Shown in pieces: positions 57,083 to 64,000 of a DNA stretch of 64,000 nt (its first letter is position 1; each line of letters starts with the position of its first letter). The notes under the pieces are model-generated. The model was not told the DNA's origin. It did no database searches and saw only the letters and a list, made by a program, of their open reading frames with translations. The stretch is from NCBI GenBank assembly GCA_963751245.1, contig CAVVTR010000001.1, positions 1-64,000 on the forward strand. The letters are read 5' to 3'. This DNA comes from CAVVTR01 sp963751245. Its GTDB lineage: Bacteria > Acidobacteriota > Thermoanaerobaculia > Thermoanaerobaculales > Thermoanaerobaculaceae. A program made the translations under genes and the position numbers.

Positions 57083-57212
57083 CGACGTCCCGAGTGTACC
57101 TGGCTGGGAGGTCCTCCGTCACCCGCGCCGCCGCGGAACCGGGTACGATGACCTCGAGGTCCCCGGGGACCGGCGCCCGGTGGCGGGCGTTGCATCCCCA
57201 GTCGGGGAGGAC

Positions 57213-57818
57213 ATGAGGGGCATCGAGCAGATCCCGGTGCTGTACGACGCCATGATGGCGGTTGCTGAGGCCACCGGCTTCGCCTCATGGCGCCACGACC
57301 TGGTGGCGCGGGCCCGCGGCCGCATCCTCGACGTGGGCTGCGGAACGGGGCGCAACCTGCCCCTCTACCCGCCCTCGGTGCGGCCCGTCGCCCTTGACCG
57401 GCGCTTCGACCTGCTCCTCGCCGCTCGCCGCCGCGCACCCCTCGTCCCCTTCGTCCTCGGCAGCGCGGAGGCGCTCCCCTTCGCCGACGGCGCCTTCGAC
57501 GACACGGTGAGCGGCCTCGTCTTCTGTTCCGTGCCCGATCCCCTGCGAGGCCTCGGCGAGGTCCGCCGGGTGCTGCGCCCCGGGGGCCGGCTCCACATGC
57601 TCGAGCACGTGCGCAGCACGCACCACCTCATCGCCCGCTGGCAGGACGCGATCCAGCCCGCCTGGACCTTCGTGGCCGGCGGCTGCCACCCCAACCGCGA
57701 CACCGAGGCCACGGTGCGCGCCGCCGGGTTCGACATCGACCCCGGCACCCGCCGCGCACGGCGCAACGTCCGCCTCTTCACCGCCACCTTCGCGGCGCCC
57801 GGCCGCCGGCACCCGTAG
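57213..57818 (+). CDS. Class I SAM-dependent methyltransferase
   Basis: A 201-residue methyltransferase similar to UbiE/phosphatidylethanolamine-type enzymes. Motif I is GRILDVGCGTGRNLPLYPP, motif II region VRPVALDRRFDLL, SAEALPFADGAFDDTVSGL (motif IV) and LRPGGRLHMLEHVRS (post-motif). It begins MRGIEQIPVLYDAMMA, typical for this group. Substrate unknown. GGGGAGG is very close to the ATG (2 bases), so initiation might be poor or the start could differ slightly. It overlaps nothing but is followed at once by the phosphatase remnant. Confidence 0.82.
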   Translation: MRGIEQIPVLYDAMMAVAEATGFASWRHDLVARARGRILDVGCGTGRNLPLYPPSVRPVALDRRFDLLLAARRRAPLVPFVLGSAEALPFADGAFDDTVSGLVFCSVPDPLRGLGEVRRVLRPGGRLHMLEHVRSTHHLIARWQDAIQPAWTFVAGGCHPNRDTEATVRAAGFDIDPGTRRARRNVRLFTATFAAPGRRHP

Positions 57819-57819
57819 A

Positions 57820-58282
57820 ACGACCGTCAACCACGACGAGGAGCTCGCCCATCTGCTGGACGAGGTCGACGCCGCGCTGGCCAGGCTCGACACCGGCACC
57901 TACGGCCTGTGCGCCGTGTGCCACGAGCCCGTTGAGCCCGAGCGCCTCCTCGCGGACCCGCTGGAGTGCTTCTGCCTCGACCACCTCGGCGACGTCGCCG
58001 GCAAGGGTGTCCCGGCGGCGCTCCTCATGGCCCGCCTTCACGCCACCTTCCGTAGCCTCGCGTCCACACAGCTGCTCCTCTACACCGACGGCATCACCGA
58101 GACCCGGAACGCGACGGGTGGCGAGCACGGCGGCGACCGGCTGGTGGACCTCCTCACCCGAAGCCGCGGCTCCTCCCCGCAGGCGATCGCCGCCGCGGTG
58201 GTGACCGACGTCGCCGCGCACCGCGGCTCGGCCCCCCCGCACCGACGACGCCTCGCTCATGGTGGTCCGGCGGGAGACCTGA
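57820..58282 (+). pseudogene. Remnant of a DksA-type zinc finger/SpoIIE phosphatase fusion
   Basis: The sequence starts without a start codon at TTVNHDEELAHLLDEVDAAL and includes LCAVCHEP then ECFCLDHL, a DksA/TraR-type zinc finger. It jumps in frame to GDVAGKGVPAALLMARLHAT, a SpoIIE phosphatase core motif, and then again to LLLYTDGITETRNA, which normally lies about 60-80 residues further on. The end TDDASLMVVRRET to a TGA at 58282 is reached only after a shift in a run of seven C at 58232-58238. Two in-frame internal deletions plus a frame break mean it is not functional. Fused finger-phosphatase genes of this kind occur in Acidobacteriota, from memory. Confidence 0.6.
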
Positions 58283-58481
58283 CCCCGCCTCCGCTGGGCG
58301 CCGCGGGGGTCCCGCCGCTCCCGGAGTGGTAGAGTATCCCGGGCGCGCGGCTCGACACCCTCTCCACCGGAGACGGGACGTCCGCTGCCGCACATCCTCG
58401 GTACAAGGAACGCGCACCCTCGTGCGCGAGCTCAACGGTGTGCACCGGGCACACCACGGTGTGATGTGAAAGGAGAGTGGA

Positions 58482-60545
58482 ATGCGCATCGCCGTCGTGT
58501 TGTTGGCCGGCTCCATGCTGACCGCGGGTTCCATCGCACTGGCCGCCGGAGGCAGCGGCGCCACCGCCACCACCCAGGCCAAGAACGGCACCGCAGGGAT
58601 CGACCTGTCCAACCTCGACAGGAACTGTCAGCCCTGCCAGGACTTCTTCACCTTCGCCACCGCGGGATGGGTGACCAAGCACCCGATCCCGGCGGCGTTC
58701 CCGCGCTGGGGGACCTTCGACGCCCTGGCCGAGCGGAACCAGGAGCAGCTTCGCGGCATCCTCGAGAAGGCGGCCGCGGACGCCTCCGCCAAGCCCGGCA
58801 GCATCGAGCGGAAGCTCGGCGACTTCTGGGCGGCCGCCATGGACGAGAAGAAGATCGACGCCGAGGGCGCCAAGCCCCTGGCGCCGGAGCTCGCCCGCAT
58901 CGAGGCCGTGACCGACACCGCCTCCCTGGCCGCCGAGGTGGCCCACCTCCAGACGCTGGGCGTGAACGCGTTGTTCCAGGTGGGCTCCCGGCAGGACGCC
59001 AAGGACGCCACCAAGGTCATCGCCGCCGTCGCGCAAGGCGGGCTCGGCCTGCCGGACCGGGACTACTACCTCAAGGACGACGCCCGCTCCAAGTCGATCC
59101 GTGACGCCTACGTCGCCCACGTGACCAGGATCTTCGAGCTCCTCGGCGACGCGCCGGCCAAGGCCGCGACCGAGGCGAAGACCGTGCTCGCCCTCGAGAC
59201 CGGGATGGCGAAGATCTCCATGTCGCGCGTCGAGCGCCGCGACCCCAAGAAGACCTACAACCCCACCGAGGTCGCCGCCCTGGTGGAGGAGGCCCCGGCG
59301 TTCGCCTGGAAGCCGTACTTCAGCGAGCTGGGCCTGGCCAGCCTGAAGAGCCTCAACGTGGGGCAGCCGGCGTTCTTCGAGGGGATGTCGGCGGACCTCG
59401 CCAAGGTGGAGCTGGGCCAGTGGAAGACGTACCTGCGCTGGCACCTGGCCGCCGAGGCGTCGCCGTATCTGTCGTCGGACTTCGTCAAGGAGAACTTCGC
59501 GTTCTCCAGGACGCTCACGGGCGCCAAGGAGGACCAGCCGCGCTGGCGCAAGGCGGTGGCCGCCACCAACGCGGCGCTGGGCGAGGACCTCGGCCAGCTC
59601 TACGTCAAGGAGTACTTCAGCCCGGCTTCCAAGGCCAAGGTGCTCGAGATCCTCCACAACATCCGCGCGGCGCTCAAGGACGACCTCACCACCCTGCCGT
59701 GGATGAGCCAGGCCACACGCACGCAGGCGCTGGCGAAGCTCGCCAAGATCGAGGAGAAGATCGGCTACCCGGACAAGTGGAAGGACTACTCCGCCCTCGC
59801 CATCGACCGCACCTCGTACCTGGGCAACATGTTCCGCGCGGCGGAGTTCGAGTTCCAGCGCGACCTGGCGAAGATCGGCCAGCCGGTGGACCGCACCGAG
59901 TGGCACATGACGCCCCCCACCGTGAACGCCTACTACAACCCGTCCATGAACGAGATCGTGTTCCCCGCCGGGATCCTGCAGCCGCCATTCTTCGACCCCA
60001 ACGCCGACGACGCCGTGAACTACGGCGCCATCGGGGCGGTCATGGGCCACGAGATCACCCACGGGTTCGACGACCACGGCAGCCAGTACGACGGCAACGG
60101 CAACCTGCGTGACTGGTGGGCCCCGGCGGACCTGGCCGCGTTCAAGGCCCGCGGCGAGAAGATCGTCAACCAGGCCTCGGCCTACGCCGTGGACGCCGAC
60201 ACGCACCTCAACGGCAAGCTGGTCGAGGGCGAGGCCATCGCCGACGTGGGAGGGGTCACCCTGGCCTACAAGGCGTATCAGCGTTCCCTGCAGGGCAAGC
60301 CGAAGCCGCCGGTGATCGACGGCTTCACCGGGAATCAGCGCTTCTTCCTGGGCTTCGCCACCGTCTGGGCGTCCTCCGTGCGGCCGGAGTTCGCACGCAT
60401 GCTCGCCACGGTGGACCCCCACCCGGCGGCGCGCTACCGGGTCAACGCCACCCTGGCCAACATCCCCGCCTTCGCCGAGGCGTTCGGCTGCAAGCAGGGC
60501 CAGTCCATGGTCCTCGACGCCAAGGAGCGGGCCGACATCTGGTAG
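58482..60545 (+). CDS. M13 family zinc metallopeptidase
   Basis: A 687-residue secreted neprilysin-type peptidase. The signal peptide covers residues 1-22 (VVLLAGSMLTAGSIALAAG). Family blocks are LDRNCQPCQDFFTFATAGWV, NAYYNPSMNEIVFPAGILQP, the zinc motif GAVMGHEITHGFDDHGSQYD (HExxH, about residues 523-527), and GEAIADVGGVTLAY with the third zinc ligand Glu. The C-terminal IW replaces the usual VW. It should degrade peptides in the periplasm or outside the cell. GGAGAG precedes the ATG. Intact. A bidirectional terminator follows. Confidence 0.95.
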   Translation: MRIAVVLLAGSMLTAGSIALAAGGSGATATTQAKNGTAGIDLSNLDRNCQPCQDFFTFATAGWVTKHPIPAAFPRWGTFDALAERNQEQLRGILEKAAADASAKPGSIERKLGDFWAAAMDEKKIDAEGAKPLAPELARIEAVTDTASLAAEVAHLQTLGVNALFQVGSRQDAKDATKVIAAVAQGGLGLPDRDYYLKDDARSKSIRDAYVAHVTRIFELLGDAPAKAATEAKTVLALETGMAKISMSRVERRDPKKTYNPTEVAALVEEAPAFAWKPYFSELGLASLKSLNVGQPAFFEGMSADLAKVELGQWKTYLRWHLAAEASPYLSSDFVKENFAFSRTLTGAKEDQPRWRKAVAATNAALGEDLGQLYVKEYFSPASKAKVLEILHNIRAALKDDLTTLPWMSQATRTQALAKLAKIEEKIGYPDKWKDYSALAIDRTSYLGNMFRAAEFEFQRDLAKIGQPVDRTEWHMTPPTVNAYYNPSMNEIVFPAGILQPPFFDPNADDAVNYGAIGAVMGHEITHGFDDHGSQYDGNGNLRDWWAPADLAAFKARGEKIVNQASAYAVDADTHLNGKLVEGEAIADVGGVTLAYKAYQRSLQGKPKPPVIDGFTGNQRFFLGFATVWASSVRPEFARMLATVDPHPAARYRVNATLANIPAFAEAFGCKQGQSMVLDAKERADIW

Positions 60546-60574
60546 ACGGGCGCCCCGCGGCGACCGGAGACACC

Positions 60575-60601
60575 ACGGGGGACCCCAGGCGGGTCCCCCG
60601 T
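60575..60601. terminator. Bidirectional hairpin terminator between convergent genes
   Basis: ACGGGGGACCC (60575-60585) and GGGTCCCCCGT (60591-60601) form a perfect 11-bp stem with a 5-base loop, midway between the M13 peptidase stop and the SufB/D stop. The + strand continues TTCGCTTCTCT, mildly U-rich. Confidence 0.8.
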
Positions 60602-60625
60602 TCGCTTCTCTGCCGGCGGCCGGCG

Positions 60626-61558
60626 TCAGCTGAGCAGGCCGCGGATGATCAGCTCGGCGGCGTCGTCCTCGGTGAGGCCGCGGGACATCAGCGTCTCGAG
60701 CTGCCTCGTGTCCACGCTCCCGATGGACGCCTCGTGGGTGACGTGGGCCTTGGGGTGGCGGACGTCCACCACCGGAACAGCGAAGGCGGTCGCCTCATCC
60801 TTGACGATCTCCTTGCAGTCCACGTGTCCCCTGGCGTACGGGGCGGTGGCGACCAGCGTGTTGCGGACTTCGGCCCGGGCACGGTCGCGGACGGCGATGT
60901 AGCTGGTCAGCACGCCCCGGGCGTACTCGCCCTCCAGGCGCCCCCGCTCGTCGATGCGGATGAGATCGTCGCCGCGGCCCGAGATGCGGGCCACCATCTC
61001 GAGCACGCTCCGGGCGCCGACGACGGTCTCGTAGTCGATGTCGAGGCGCCCCACCCGGCCCCGGATGAGCTCGAACTCGGTCTTGAAGCGGGCGTCGTCC
61101 CCGACCCGGACCCGGGCCTTCGGCACCACGGTCACGCCGCCGTCCCGGCCGTGCACGTGCCGCTCGAAGTACGAGTAGGTGGCCCCGTCGCCGACGGTGA
61201 TCTCGGCGTCCATGCGGTGCGTCACGTCCACCGCGTTGGGAAAGGTGCAGTGGGCCAGCAGCGACGCGTGGGCCCCCGCCTCCATGGTGACCGACAGGTC
61301 GATGTGCTGCAGGCCGCGCTCGGGCAGCATGCCGAAGCACATGTGCACCGGGTGCTCGATGCGCACGCCTTCGGCGACCCGCACCTCCGCCCGGACGCCG
61401 TCCTCGCGCTCCTCCGCCTCGACCACGAGGCCCGGGACGAGGTGCGTGGCGAGGACGCGGTTGCCGTGGATGACGATCTTGGCCGCCTCCGGCCCCGGCT
61501 CGCCGTCGGGGATGGACTGCCAGAGGGCCTGCAGGGTCCCCCCTGCGGTGGCGCTCAA
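60626..61558 (-). CDS. SufB/SufD-family Fe-S assembly scaffold (SmsB-like)
   Basis: A 310-residue beta-helix protein of the SufB/SufD family, shorter than SufB (about 480) or SufD (about 420). GVRIEHPVHMCFGMLPERGLQHI is the entry; the conserved core reads RFKTEFELIRGRVGRLDID then GHVDCKEIVKDEATAFAVP, and the end has HPKAHVTHEASIGSVDTRQLETLMSRGL, a strongly conserved SufB/D C-terminal block, followed by DDAAELIIRGLL. It starts at TTG 61558, which overlaps the SufC stop (TTGA), with GGGAGG 9 bases before. Size and pairing resemble the minimal SMS-type system (SmsC plus SmsB) of anaerobes and archaea. Confidence 0.85.
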   Translation of the reverse strand: MSATAGGTLQALWQSIPDGEPGPEAAKIVIHGNRVLATHLVPGLVVEAEEREDGVRAEVRVAEGVRIEHPVHMCFGMLPERGLQHIDLSVTMEAGAHASLLAHCTFPNAVDVTHRMDAEITVGDGATYSYFERHVHGRDGGVTVVPKARVRVGDDARFKTEFELIRGRVGRLDIDYETVVGARSVLEMVARISGRGDDLIRIDERGRLEGEYARGVLTSYIAVRDRARAEVRNTLVATAPYARGHVDCKEIVKDEATAFAVPVVDVRHPKAHVTHEASIGSVDTRQLETLMSRGLTEDDAAELIIRGLLS

Positions 61559-62307
61559 CGCTCGCCTCCCGACCCCGCCACCTCGCGGGCGTCGTGGACG
61601 TCGCAGGGGATGCAGGTCCGCTCGAAGTAGCCCGCGATGCGGTCCACCGAGCCCTTGTCGACGATCTTGCCGTCGCACATGAGGAAGGCGTGCTCCGCGT
61701 TCTTGAGGACGGTGAGGCTGTGGGTGATGAGAATGACCGTGGAGCCGAGCCGCTGGAGCAGCCGGATGGCTTCGAAGATGCGGTTCAGAGCGTCCACGTC
61801 GATGCCGGAGTCGGGCTCGTCCATGAGCACGATGCGCGGCTCCATGGCGAGGATCGAGGCCAGCTCCACGCGCTTGCGCTCACCGCCGGAAAGCGTCTTG
61901 TCGACGGCCCGCCTCCCGTACTGGGCGGGATCGAGCCCGACCCGCTCCAGGGACTCTCTCACGGTCCCCGGAAGCTTGACCCGGGCCCCGGCGAGGATGA
62001 AGTCGCGCACGGGCAACCCCTCGTACCGGGCGGGCTCCTGCCAGCCCAGGGTGATCCCCCGCCGGGCGCGCTCGTCCAGCGCCACCCCGCGCAACGACTC
62101 GCCGTCGAGCCGGATGTCCCCCTCGAACTTCTCGTAACCGGCCAGGCCCATGATGGTGCTGGCCAGGGTGGACTTCCCCGCCCCGTTGGGGCCGACCAGG
62201 GCGTGGACGTGCCCCGGCCAGAAGCTGATGGAGAGATCGTCCAGGATCTTCCTGCCGCCGAGACGCATCGTGAGATTCGAGACCTCGAGCTGCCCGAGAG
62301 CTTCCAT
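61555..62307 (-). CDS. sufC: SufC-type Fe-S assembly ATPase
   Basis: A 250-residue ABC ATPase. Walker A is LVGPNGAGKST (about residues 39-47), the signature is LSGGERKRVELASIL, Walker B MDEPDSGIDVDAL and the H-loop ILITHSLTV. GITLGWQEPARYEGLPVRDF is a SufC-type Q-loop region. Unlike usual SufC it ends with a CIPC motif (residues 232-235), which could bind a metal or join a cluster handover; that is inference. It overlaps the following SufB/D gene by four bases. No sufS, sufU, sufE or sufB follows. Confidence 0.9.
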   Translation of the reverse strand: MEALGQLEVSNLTMRLGGRKILDDLSISFWPGHVHALVGPNGAGKSTLASTIMGLAGYEKFEGDIRLDGESLRGVALDERARRGITLGWQEPARYEGLPVRDFILAGARVKLPGTVRESLERVGLDPAQYGRRAVDKTLSGGERKRVELASILAMEPRIVLMDEPDSGIDVDALNRIFEAIRLLQRLGSTVILITHSLTVLKNAEHAFLMCDGKIVDKGSVDRIAGYFERTCIPCDVHDAREVAGSGGER

Positions 62308-62398
62308 GTGGCCCGTACTCCTCCCAGGCCGGCGGCGCGCCGCGCCGCGACCCTGCGGCGCATGCTATCCCAGCCCGGCGCCGGCCACAACGCCGCGA

Positions 62399-63247
62399 TC
62401 AGCGCGGCCGGCGCGCGGTGAACACGCCGTAGCGCAGGGCACCCACCGCGTAGGCGGCGCGCAGGCGCAGCAGCGTCAGGGCGAAGACGCGGTTGGGGCG
62501 GCGGCGGTCGAGGAGATAGGCGCGGTACCTCCGGTCGCGGAGGAGGCCCTTCGCCAGCCTCGCCAGGCACACGGACCACGTCCTCGCGACGCGGCTGGTC
62601 AGGTCCTCCACCCGCTCCACCTCGAGGCCTGCGCCCTCCAGGAGCCCGGCGGCCTCCCCGGAGGTGGGAAGGGCCGCCAGCCGCCCCTCCCGGCAGATGG
62701 GCTCCAGCAGACGCGACCTCCGCCAGCCTCCGGCGTCCGCCGCGGCCAGCCACGAGCAGACCACGGCGCGTCCCCCCGGCGCCAGGACCCGCCGCATCTC
62801 GGCGGCGCACCGCTCCCGGTCCGCCATGTGCTCCGTGCTCTCGATGGCGATGACGGCGTCGAAGGATGCGCCGGGGAGGCCGTTGTCGAGCCAGTCGCGG
62901 AGCAGGAAGACGGCGCCGCCCGTCGCCGCCGCCGCGGCGGTGGCGCGGGCCAGCTGCGCGGCCGACACCGTGACCCCGGTGACCACCGCCCCGCGCTCCC
63001 GGGCGAGCCAGCGGGCGGTGGCGCCGTAGCCGCAGCCCACGTCGCACACGCGGCCGCCGGCGGCGACCCGGGCGCGGTCCGCGACCAGGGCCACCAGGTT
63101 CTCGGCGGCCGCCTGCCGGCCCTCGCCGCGGCGCAGCCACAGCCCGTGGTGGACGTGTTCTCCCCAGATCTCCCGGTAGAAGACGTCGAGATCGTCGTAG
63201 TGCGCCGCGACCTCCGCCGCCGCCACGGCCCTGCCCGGCCCGACCAT
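62399..63247 (-). CDS. SAM-dependent methyltransferase (tocopherol/sterol-type fold)
   Basis: A 282-residue methyltransferase. The start VAAHYDDLDVFYREIWGEHVHHGLWL is typical of gamma-tocopherol/sterol-like and cyclopropane-type enzymes. Motif I is RVCDVGCGYGATARWLA, then VTGVTVSAAQLARATA, FDAVIAIESTEHMADRER and LAPGGRAVVCSWL. The substrate is probably a lipid or quinone-like molecule. ATG 63247 has AGAAGAGG upstream. It ends 92 bases from the SufC start. Intact. Confidence 0.8.
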   Translation of the reverse strand: MVGPGRAVAAAEVAAHYDDLDVFYREIWGEHVHHGLWLRRGEGRQAAAENLVALVADRARVAAGGRVCDVGCGYGATARWLARERGAVVTGVTVSAAQLARATAAAAATGGAVFLLRDWLDNGLPGASFDAVIAIESTEHMADRERCAAEMRRVLAPGGRAVVCSWLAAADAGGWRRSRLLEPICREGRLAALPTSGEAAGLLEGAGLEVERVEDLTSRVARTWSVCLARLAKGLLRDRRYRAYLLDRRRPNRVFALTLLRLRAAYAVGALRYGVFTARRPR

Positions 63248-63322
63248 GCCTCTTCTACCGGAGCGGGGCGGGGACCCATTCCCCGCGGGCCCCGCCGGGG
63301 CGAGGGCTGCGCCGTGGCGGCG

Positions 63323-64000
63323 TCAGCGCGGCTTCTCGATGCGCGCGATCTCGTCCGGCGTGAACCCCAGCGCCGCCAGGTCCAGCACGCCGTGGGGAGA
63401 GTGGCAGTCCCGACACCCCAGGCCCATCCGCTTGATGCCGTGGTTGACCGAGATGTAGGACGTTCCCGGGCACCTTCATCGGCCATCCACCCGCCGCTCC
63501 ACTTCAGCCCCATGGACTCGTACGGTCGCATGCCGGCGTCGATGGCCGCCTTCACGTCTCCGGTGTCGTTGTAGACCTCGCGGTTGGGGGCGAGGAGGAG
63601 CGGGAACTCCGCCATGCCCGCCTCGGCCCGGATGAACTCCATTCCGGGCGCCTGCCACATCTTGAGCGTCTTGTCGAAGAGCAGGATCTGGGCCAGGGCG
63701 CGGACGGGGTAGAGCTTCGCCCCGTCGGTGGTGCGGGACGCGGTGGCGAACGCCATCCAGCTCTGGGCGTCGGCCTGCCCTGCCGTGTTGGGTACCCGCC
63801 ACATGGCGTCGGGCGCGCCCCGCCGGATTGTCACCGTGGGCACCCAGATCCCGGCGATGGAGGGGATCCCGTCGTACCGGGAGAGCTCGCTGTAGGCACC
63901 CGTGCTGTCGTCCTTCACGGGCTTGCCCCAGTCCTCGCCGACGATTCCGGACACGCTCGGAACGTGGCACATCTGGCAGGAGATCCTGGTGACGTGGGCG
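63323..64000 (-). CDS. Multihaem cytochrome c, C-terminal part (runs off the window)
   Basis: At least two CxxCH haem sites are visible: SCQMCHVPS near the window edge and GCRDCHSPH near the C-terminus, the latter after a single-base break near 63,465. The C-terminus reads GVLDLAALGFTPDEIARIEK then PR. Between the sites lies a long haem-free domain (GIWVPTVTIRRGAPDAMW, then EFIRAEAGMAEFPLLLAPNR). The layout resembles octahaem tetrathionate-reductase-like cytochromes, but only the last part is present. Likely a periplasmic electron-transfer or oxyanion-reducing enzyme. Confidence 0.7.

Noticed and set aside
54219..57122. Very long frames antisense to and within the hybrid histidine kinase.
   Set aside because: They are compositional shadows of the kinase gene, with no domain and no ribosome site.
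28636..64000. The high-GC part as a horizontally acquired island in the left-hand genome.
   Set aside because: It is over 35 kb of ordinary housekeeping-type genes without integrase, attachment repeats or tRNA at the boundary, and it truncates panB.
1..64000. CRISPR arrays, tRNA and rRNA genes.
   Set aside because: No regularly spaced repeats and no recognisable tRNA or rRNA sequence were found on either strand by eye; a covariance-model search would settle this.

Overview
The window is two unrelated pieces of genome joined at about position 28,635. Bases 1 to about 28,635 have moderate GC and read like an anaerobic Desulfobacterota (Desulfobacterales-like) bacterium. From there to the end the GC is very high, the codons are strongly G/C-ending, and the gene set looks like an Acidobacteriota-type genome (M13 and S9 peptidases, DUF2911, PilZ, many-PAS histidine kinase). 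Both taxonomic placements are inferences from gene content. The join lies inside a reading frame: the first 33 codons of panB run straight into the C-terminus of an NAD-dependent epimerase. This is most simply an assembly or cloning chimera.

Left part. 1-1086: a frame-broken response regulator with PAS domain overlapping a DUF169-like gene. 1512-5007: a CBS-domain protein, then cbiZ (adenosylcobinamide amidohydrolase) split by a complete IS66-family element that has terminal inverted repeats, an 8-bp target duplication and a D12-class adenine methylase as passenger gene. 5058-10,780: a BMP-type (nucleoside-like) ABC importer with two permeases, a double ATPase and a binding protein. 10,967-12,920: gamma and beta subunits of a sodium-pumping decarboxylase and an ABM-fold protein. 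12,803-20,778: an origin-proximal block on the minus strand, rng then rpmH-rnpA-yidD-yidC-jag-mnmE, with a perfect parS site just after mnmE, then YkgJ-family and unknown genes. 20,882-28,516: a B12-type radical SAM/DUF2344 protein, HtrA protease, methyltransferase and asparaginyl-tRNA synthetase. Many genes here, including essential ones, carry single-base frame breaks, so the sequence quality of this half is low.

Right part. 28,866-35,582: DUF2911 protein, ArfB, epimerase, dicarboxylate/amino acid symporter, S9 peptidase. 35,801-40,828: PilZ protein, a two-active-site thioredoxin-fold protein with an in-frame UGA at a redox cysteine and a bacterial SECIS-like hairpin (candidate selenoprotein), an SDR, lipoproteins and a transaldolase. 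40,947-48,410: an RND efflux operon with one adaptor and two permeases. 48,427-57,818: C_GCAxxG_C_C protein, RRM protein, CNT nucleoside transporter, membrane proteins, RdgC-like protein, a large hybrid histidine kinase and a methyltransferase. 57,820-64,000: a shrunken DksA-finger/SpoIIE remnant, M13 peptidase, a SufC plus SufB/D pair resembling a minimal SUF-like Fe-S system, a methyltransferase and a multihaem cytochrome running off the end.

Most notable items: the UGA-containing redox protein, the IS66 element with a methylase passenger cleanly interrupting cbiZ, the parS site, and the chimeric join. No tRNA, rRNA or CRISPR array was recognised.
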